The notes under the pieces were generated by a model, which worked only from the letters and a program-made list of their open reading frames with translations, ran no database searches and had not been told where the DNA came from. The position numbers and the translations under genes were made by a program. From Strobilurus pachycystidiatus (taxonomy: Eukaryota; Basidiomycota; Agaricomycetes; Agaricales; Physalacriaceae), in NCBI GenBank assembly GCA_019915135.1, contig JAHLMK010000004.1, positions 2,480,001 through 2,544,000 on the forward strand: 64,000 bases of DNA. Reading direction: 5' to 3'. This document shows, in pieces, positions 61,401 to 64,000 of the stretch. How positions within the stretch are numbered: position 1 is the stretch's first letter; each line of letters begins with the position of its first letter.

Positions 61401-64000
61401 AAGATCATAGCGCGTCCATCTGGATGCACGTTCCTTGGAAGTAAAGCTACCCAGACAAAAGCTGGCGTTAATGGCATCAGTACCGACATCATTAACGTGA
61501 TCGTCGACTCTGGATCTGACATTACATTGATATCAGAAAAGACGTGGAAGGAATTGACAACACACCCGAGAGCCAAGCGAGGACAGATGATCAATCTGCT
61601 GCAAGTGACCGACGTATCGGTTATCAGCGAGTATACAACGATAGATCTTTTCTTCGAAACTGAGAAAGGCCCAGTCCAAATGAATGTGGACGCCTACATA
61701 GTGAAAGGGATGAGTTCTTCTTTCATTCTCGGAAACGACTACGCTGATCAGTACTCACTATCTATCATTCGTCGCGATTCTAGAACATTCATCAATTTTT
61801 CCGATACTGGCAGAGAGATAGAAGTCGAAAACTCACTCGGAAATCCAAGGATCATGGAGAACGGTCAGTCGTTCTCGGTTCAAGTTGCAACAGGAACGGC
61901 AACTATAGGAGTCGGTGTAAGTCAGAATGCGGCAGAAAGGCGTTCGAAAACTCACCGTAAAGCGCAGAAGCTCAAGAAGAGAGCTCGGAACTGGCTCGCT
62001 AATGGTGCCGTCAGATGCACGACTCGGACAGTCATAGGACCTGAAATGTGCGTCCGAGTACCGGTAGAAGCTAAGTTCCCGGACAAATCTGACTGCTTGT
62101 TTGTAGAACGATCAGTACGACAAGACTCAAACGAACGCACATTCTGGGGGTCTCCAGACTCGTTGATAGCAAAGGAGAACGCGTTCCTTCACATATCGAA
62201 CTTTGGAGATCAAGCTGTCGTCATAGCACAGGGACAAAAAGTCGCCATCGCTCATAACCCACGCAATTGGCTCGATAGATTCCCCAGCGATGTGAAACAG
62301 CGAGAAAGACAAGAGCAACACGCAAACTTTGTTCGGCATCTTATAGCGGAAGGGCAAAGTGCGGCGATCAATCTAACTTCACGATCGAGCCTCATTCAAA
62401 GTCAGACGGAAATCACATCGAAGGCTCAGCGTAATGCGACCGAACCTGACGATCCCAGTGCATCCGCACCCGTAGAAGGAGGACCTAAAACAGCTAGCAT
62501 TCCTTCAGATCCCACGTCTTCGCAAGACTTCCTTGACTCAGTGAACATTTCGACAGACCTATCCGAAGAGCAACGTGCATCCTTGATTCAAGTTTTAGAA
62601 CGAAACCAGAAGGCGTTCGGACTGGACGGACGACTAGGCAGCTACGAAGCTCTTGTGAGGATTCAACTGAAGCCAGACGCGAAGCCAGTGTCTTTACCAC
62701 CATTCCCAGTCTCTCCAGCTAATCGCGAGGTAATTGACAAACAGATGGATTCATGGATACAGCTCGGTGTAATTGAGCCGTCTACTAGTCCGTGGGCGGC
62801 GCCTACATTCATCGTATACAGGAATGGTAAGCCTCGGATGGTCGTAGATTATCGAAAACTGAATTCTATGGTTATAGCTGACGAGTTTCCTCTACCTAGA
62901 CAGGACGACATCACACAAGCCTTGAGCGGAGCACAATGGCTCACAACATTAGACGCCCTCTCGGGGTTCACACAACTTACCATGCACGAGGATTCCAGAG
63001 ATCCTCTTTCGTTTAGATCTCATCGGGGTCTTTGGCGGTTCATTCGTATGCCATTCGGATACCGTAATGGACCTAGTGTATTCCAGAGAGTCATGCAGAC
63101 GGTGCTCGCACCCTTCCTTTGGATCTTCGCACTTGTCTACATCGACGACATAGTTATATTCTCCCTTACCTTCGAGGATCATCTGAAGCATGTAGATCAG
63201 ATTCTGAACGCTGTCACGAATTCAGGACTGACCCTATCACCCACCAAGTGCAACTTCGCGTATCAGTCGCTACTTTTGTTGGGACAAAAGGTCTCCAGAC
63301 TAGGGATGTCAACTCATCGGGAGAAAGTAGAAGCTATTCTGTTGTTAGAAACTCCGCGCAACGTAAAGGAACTCCATACCTTCTTAGGTATGATGGTTTA
63401 CTTCTCAGCCTATGTTCCGTTCTACGCCTGGATAGCGCAACCATTGTTCCAGCTCTTGAAGAAAGAGACGGAATGGAATTGGCTTCCGTTGCACGATGAA
63501 GCCTTCGAGTTATGTAAACAGGTCTTGTCAAATGCACCGGTTCGCGCTTATGCTATAAGAAACTTACCGTATCGTGTCTACACCGACGCGTGTGACTACG
63601 GCCTAGCCGGGATTCTTCAGCAGGTACAACCTATTTGCATACGGGACCTTCGCGGAACGCGGATGTACGACCGACTAAAGAAAGCATTCGACGCGAAAGA
63701 AGAAGTGCCAGAGTTAGTGGCAGTGATATCTAAGGAATGCAACGACGTACCTGGAAATCACATCTGGAGTACTGAATTCGAGGATACCGAAGTGCACGTT
63801 GAACGAGTGATATGTTACTGGTCTCGAGTGTTGAAATCCGCAGAACGAAACTACTCGCCTACAGAAAGAGAAGCGTTAGCTCTGAAGGAGGCTCTAATCA
63901 AGTTTCAACCCTTCATTGAGGGAGGAACTGTGTTAGCCATAACGGATCACGCTGCATTAACCTGGAGTCGTACCTTTCAGAATGTCAATCGACGGCTGTT
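58434..64000 (+). CDS. Ty3/gypsy gag-pol polyprotein, single open frame, 3' end outside window
   Basis: ATG at 58434 opens a frame with no stop to 64000 (over 1,850 codons). The N-terminal ~500 residues are a disordered gag leader (MAETYPPLPSSEAGSRG and on). A Gly/Pro/Asn repeat (NPGG units) lies near residues 540-585 and a capsid-like part (KIQLAKIVPRRLTGAAGSWY) near 620. A CCHC knuckle, C-x2-C-x4-H-x4-C, is at residue ~824 (CRHCGSALHWDREC). The aspartic protease DSGSD is near 1025, RT starts near 1430 (FIVYRNGKPRMVVDYRKLN) with YIDD at ~1569, then FLGMMVYFSAYVPFY and RNase H from ~1715 (YTDACDYGL). Gag and pol are fused in one frame, so no frameshift is needed. It is the most intact element in the window and may be active. 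Confidence 0.95.
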   Translation, partial: MAETYPPLPSSEAGSRGQSHSPRLTEQQGSTQTGSQSHTTAPLDDSHVTMDRRGRRTTRGPETQPRDDFEHLRLGNLNQGYGIDEKLIGGFVDHIDEWPDATAREVQLKGLMHFQPKAHIVLAVGEMYRDNPEVREATLQKWLSRRVDALELMAESSLLFDGLPTAPVLSAYQVNQEYLRELRALRDLIHAPWALRPANGDIEGYHLDEDKYIHYIQMLQARLRIAVSSLVTFGKRKLRLPRWGPENDIDLWLPAHDYEVYVIAFIAQSEQFLFTLNKYHDWASGAPQSGKIDQETEILQSRVAQYQSTISQSPVDGPRRGNTPDMSISQGLQSRRQVVEPVPSRNGTNIPYIDSFGYRGEAPAGPSVHFAGESISGVFNPRTRGGNMAGAGPFEDSNTQGYAPRPGNSSQAQSRAQTQSSRMSYSGNDDNYNHNQTLPYAQSTPLNTSQTMQPRAQVSYPPTAYALEADMNDGTDPSTRRFTEASASRNDQNRSDAGQRSYPANNSDPSGSKGPGGGGNGPPHRPSDGSGWPSRHPGGGPPGGGGGGNHGGPGGGGGGNPGGNPGGNPGGNPGGNPGSGPGNGTPDNRSGEPHFDMKLKMSDVESWDGNTDLIIHWLRKMDDIADMSDRTKIQLAKIVPRRLTGAAGSWYWSMAHDHRKSVEADWKTLRREITGYFLTKKWWERLRKRASDTRFRDTGHARETPSQYFIRKTDLLTMAYNFDDSEMISEVMSGAPSQWNMILTTHLYVKLVDLQRAIHFHEEALIECLPQRHHYEEQIKETERTVRVHLVGASTKLPPPAFPKDDSNITTKGLTPKAKGARPCRHCGSALHWDRECRYAKKAFRTARTRLAQTDGDLQEALDEYDDLYCEVLDELETVSIESESDIEEDFENASRSNNESRKSESVERVPGGNTLDIQDQQSRESTGNPSTNSQACAQPVRTVRACTAFYQKSALNRRSRRRLAKEINRVSYLVKTNTHSDRPLVELRKIIARPSGCTFLGSKATQTKAGVNGISTDIINVIVDSGSDITLISEKTWKELTTHPRAKRGQMINLLQVTDVSVISEYTTIDLFFETEKGPVQMNVDAYIVKGMSSSFILGNDYADQYSLSIIRRDSRTFINFSDTGREIEVENSLGNPRIMENGQSFSVQVATGTATIGVGVSQNAAERRSKTHRKAQKLKKRARNWLANGAVRCTTRTVIGPEMCVRVPVEAKFPDKSDCLFVERSVRQDSNERTFWGSPDSLIAKENAFLHISNFGDQAVVIAQGQKVAIAHNPRNWLDRFPSDVKQRERQEQHANFVRHLIAEGQSAAINLTSRSSLIQSQTEITSKAQRNATEPDDPSASAPVEGGPKTASIPSDPTSSQDFLDSVNISTDLSEEQRASLIQVLERNQKAFGLDGRLGSYEALVRIQLKPDAKPVSLPPFPVSPANREVIDKQMDSWIQLGVIEPSTSPWAAPTFIVYRNGKPRMVVDYRKLNSMVIADEFPLPRQDDITQALSGAQWLTTLDALSGFTQLTMHEDSRDPLSFRSHRGLWRFIRMPFGYRNGPSVFQRVMQTVLAPFLWIFALVYIDDIVIFSLTFEDHLKHVDQILNAVTNSGLTLSPTKCNFAYQSLLLLGQKVSRLGMSTHREKVEAILLLETPRNVKELHTFLGMMVYFSAYVPFYAWIAQPLFQLLKKETEWNWLPLHDEAFELCKQVLSNAPVRAYAIRNLPYRVYTDACDYGLAGILQQVQPICIRDLRGTRMYDRLKKAFDAKEEVPELVAVISKECNDVPGNHIWSTEFEDTEVHVERVICYWSRVLKSAERNYSPTEREALALKEALIKFQPFIEGGTVLAITDHAALTWSRTFQNVNRRL

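Overview
The window looks like a transposon-rich, gene-poor stretch of an Agaricomycete (mushroom-forming basidiomycete) genome. The evidence is multi-exon genes with ~45-60 bp introns, chromodomain Ty3/gypsy retrotransposons, hAT and Tc1/mariner transposases, a KDZ (Kyakuja-Dileera-Zisupton) transposase, and a gene for a TET/JBP-type 2-oxoglutarate dioxygenase. KDZ elements together with expanded TET/JBP genes are a known hallmark of agaricomycetes. The species cannot be named from this sequence, and no tRNA, rRNA or recognisable housekeeping gene was found.

Layout. 1-3.1 kb: decayed gypsy pol plus unrecognised coding remnants. 3.3-3.9 kb: a solo-LTR-like block with a heat-shock-element array. 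3.9-5.7 kb: 3' half of a hAT transposase gene. 5.8-8.5 kb: a divergent pair of decayed paralogues. 9.7-12.7 kb: a TET/JBP gene split just before its last conserved block by a 1.18 kb repeat. 12.8-15 kb: tRNA-like sequence, a MITE, a Tc1/mariner fragment and a coding remnant. 15-17.1 kb: a hAT transposase with one terminus. 17.1-24 kb: LTR-like relics, an inverted second copy of the 1.18 kb repeat carrying a piece of TET/JBP, a hairpin cluster, a small three-exon gene, and a chromodomain gypsy end with its 3' LTR. 24.4-28.2 kb: one hypothetical gene, two MITEs and a clean solo LTR. 28.2-31 kb: AT-rich, no gene seen. 31-41.4 kb: multi-exon hypothetical genes (one F-box/nucleotidyltransferase-like) broken by MITEs and the third 1.18 kb repeat. 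41.7-45.7 kb: KDZ transposase. 45.9-54.1 kb: hypothetical genes, including a MYND-finger gene, several cut by MITEs. 54.4-57.9 kb: a minus-strand chromodomain gypsy carrying an antisense accessory gene. 57.9-64 kb: 5' LTR and single-frame gag-pol of another gypsy that runs off the window.

The most striking signal is a set of at least eleven small or terminal-repeat elements whose interiors are arrays of short degenerate words in both orientations. They fall into four terminal-inverted-repeat groups: A, TAGGGTTTNAAA; B, YTARRGAYCYYCACGAGT; C, TAGTGARTAGC; D, TAGCTGTRG. Several have exact 8-bp target-site duplications, as expected for hAT mobilisation. The same TIR occurs with different words and the same word with different TIRs. 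One group C terminus lies next to a hAT transposase gene, which suggests the word arrays are subterminal transposase-binding regions that turn over quickly. Most genes here are broken by such insertions or carry stops and frameshifts. The exceptions that look recent are the gag-pol at the right edge and the antisense zinc-cluster gene.
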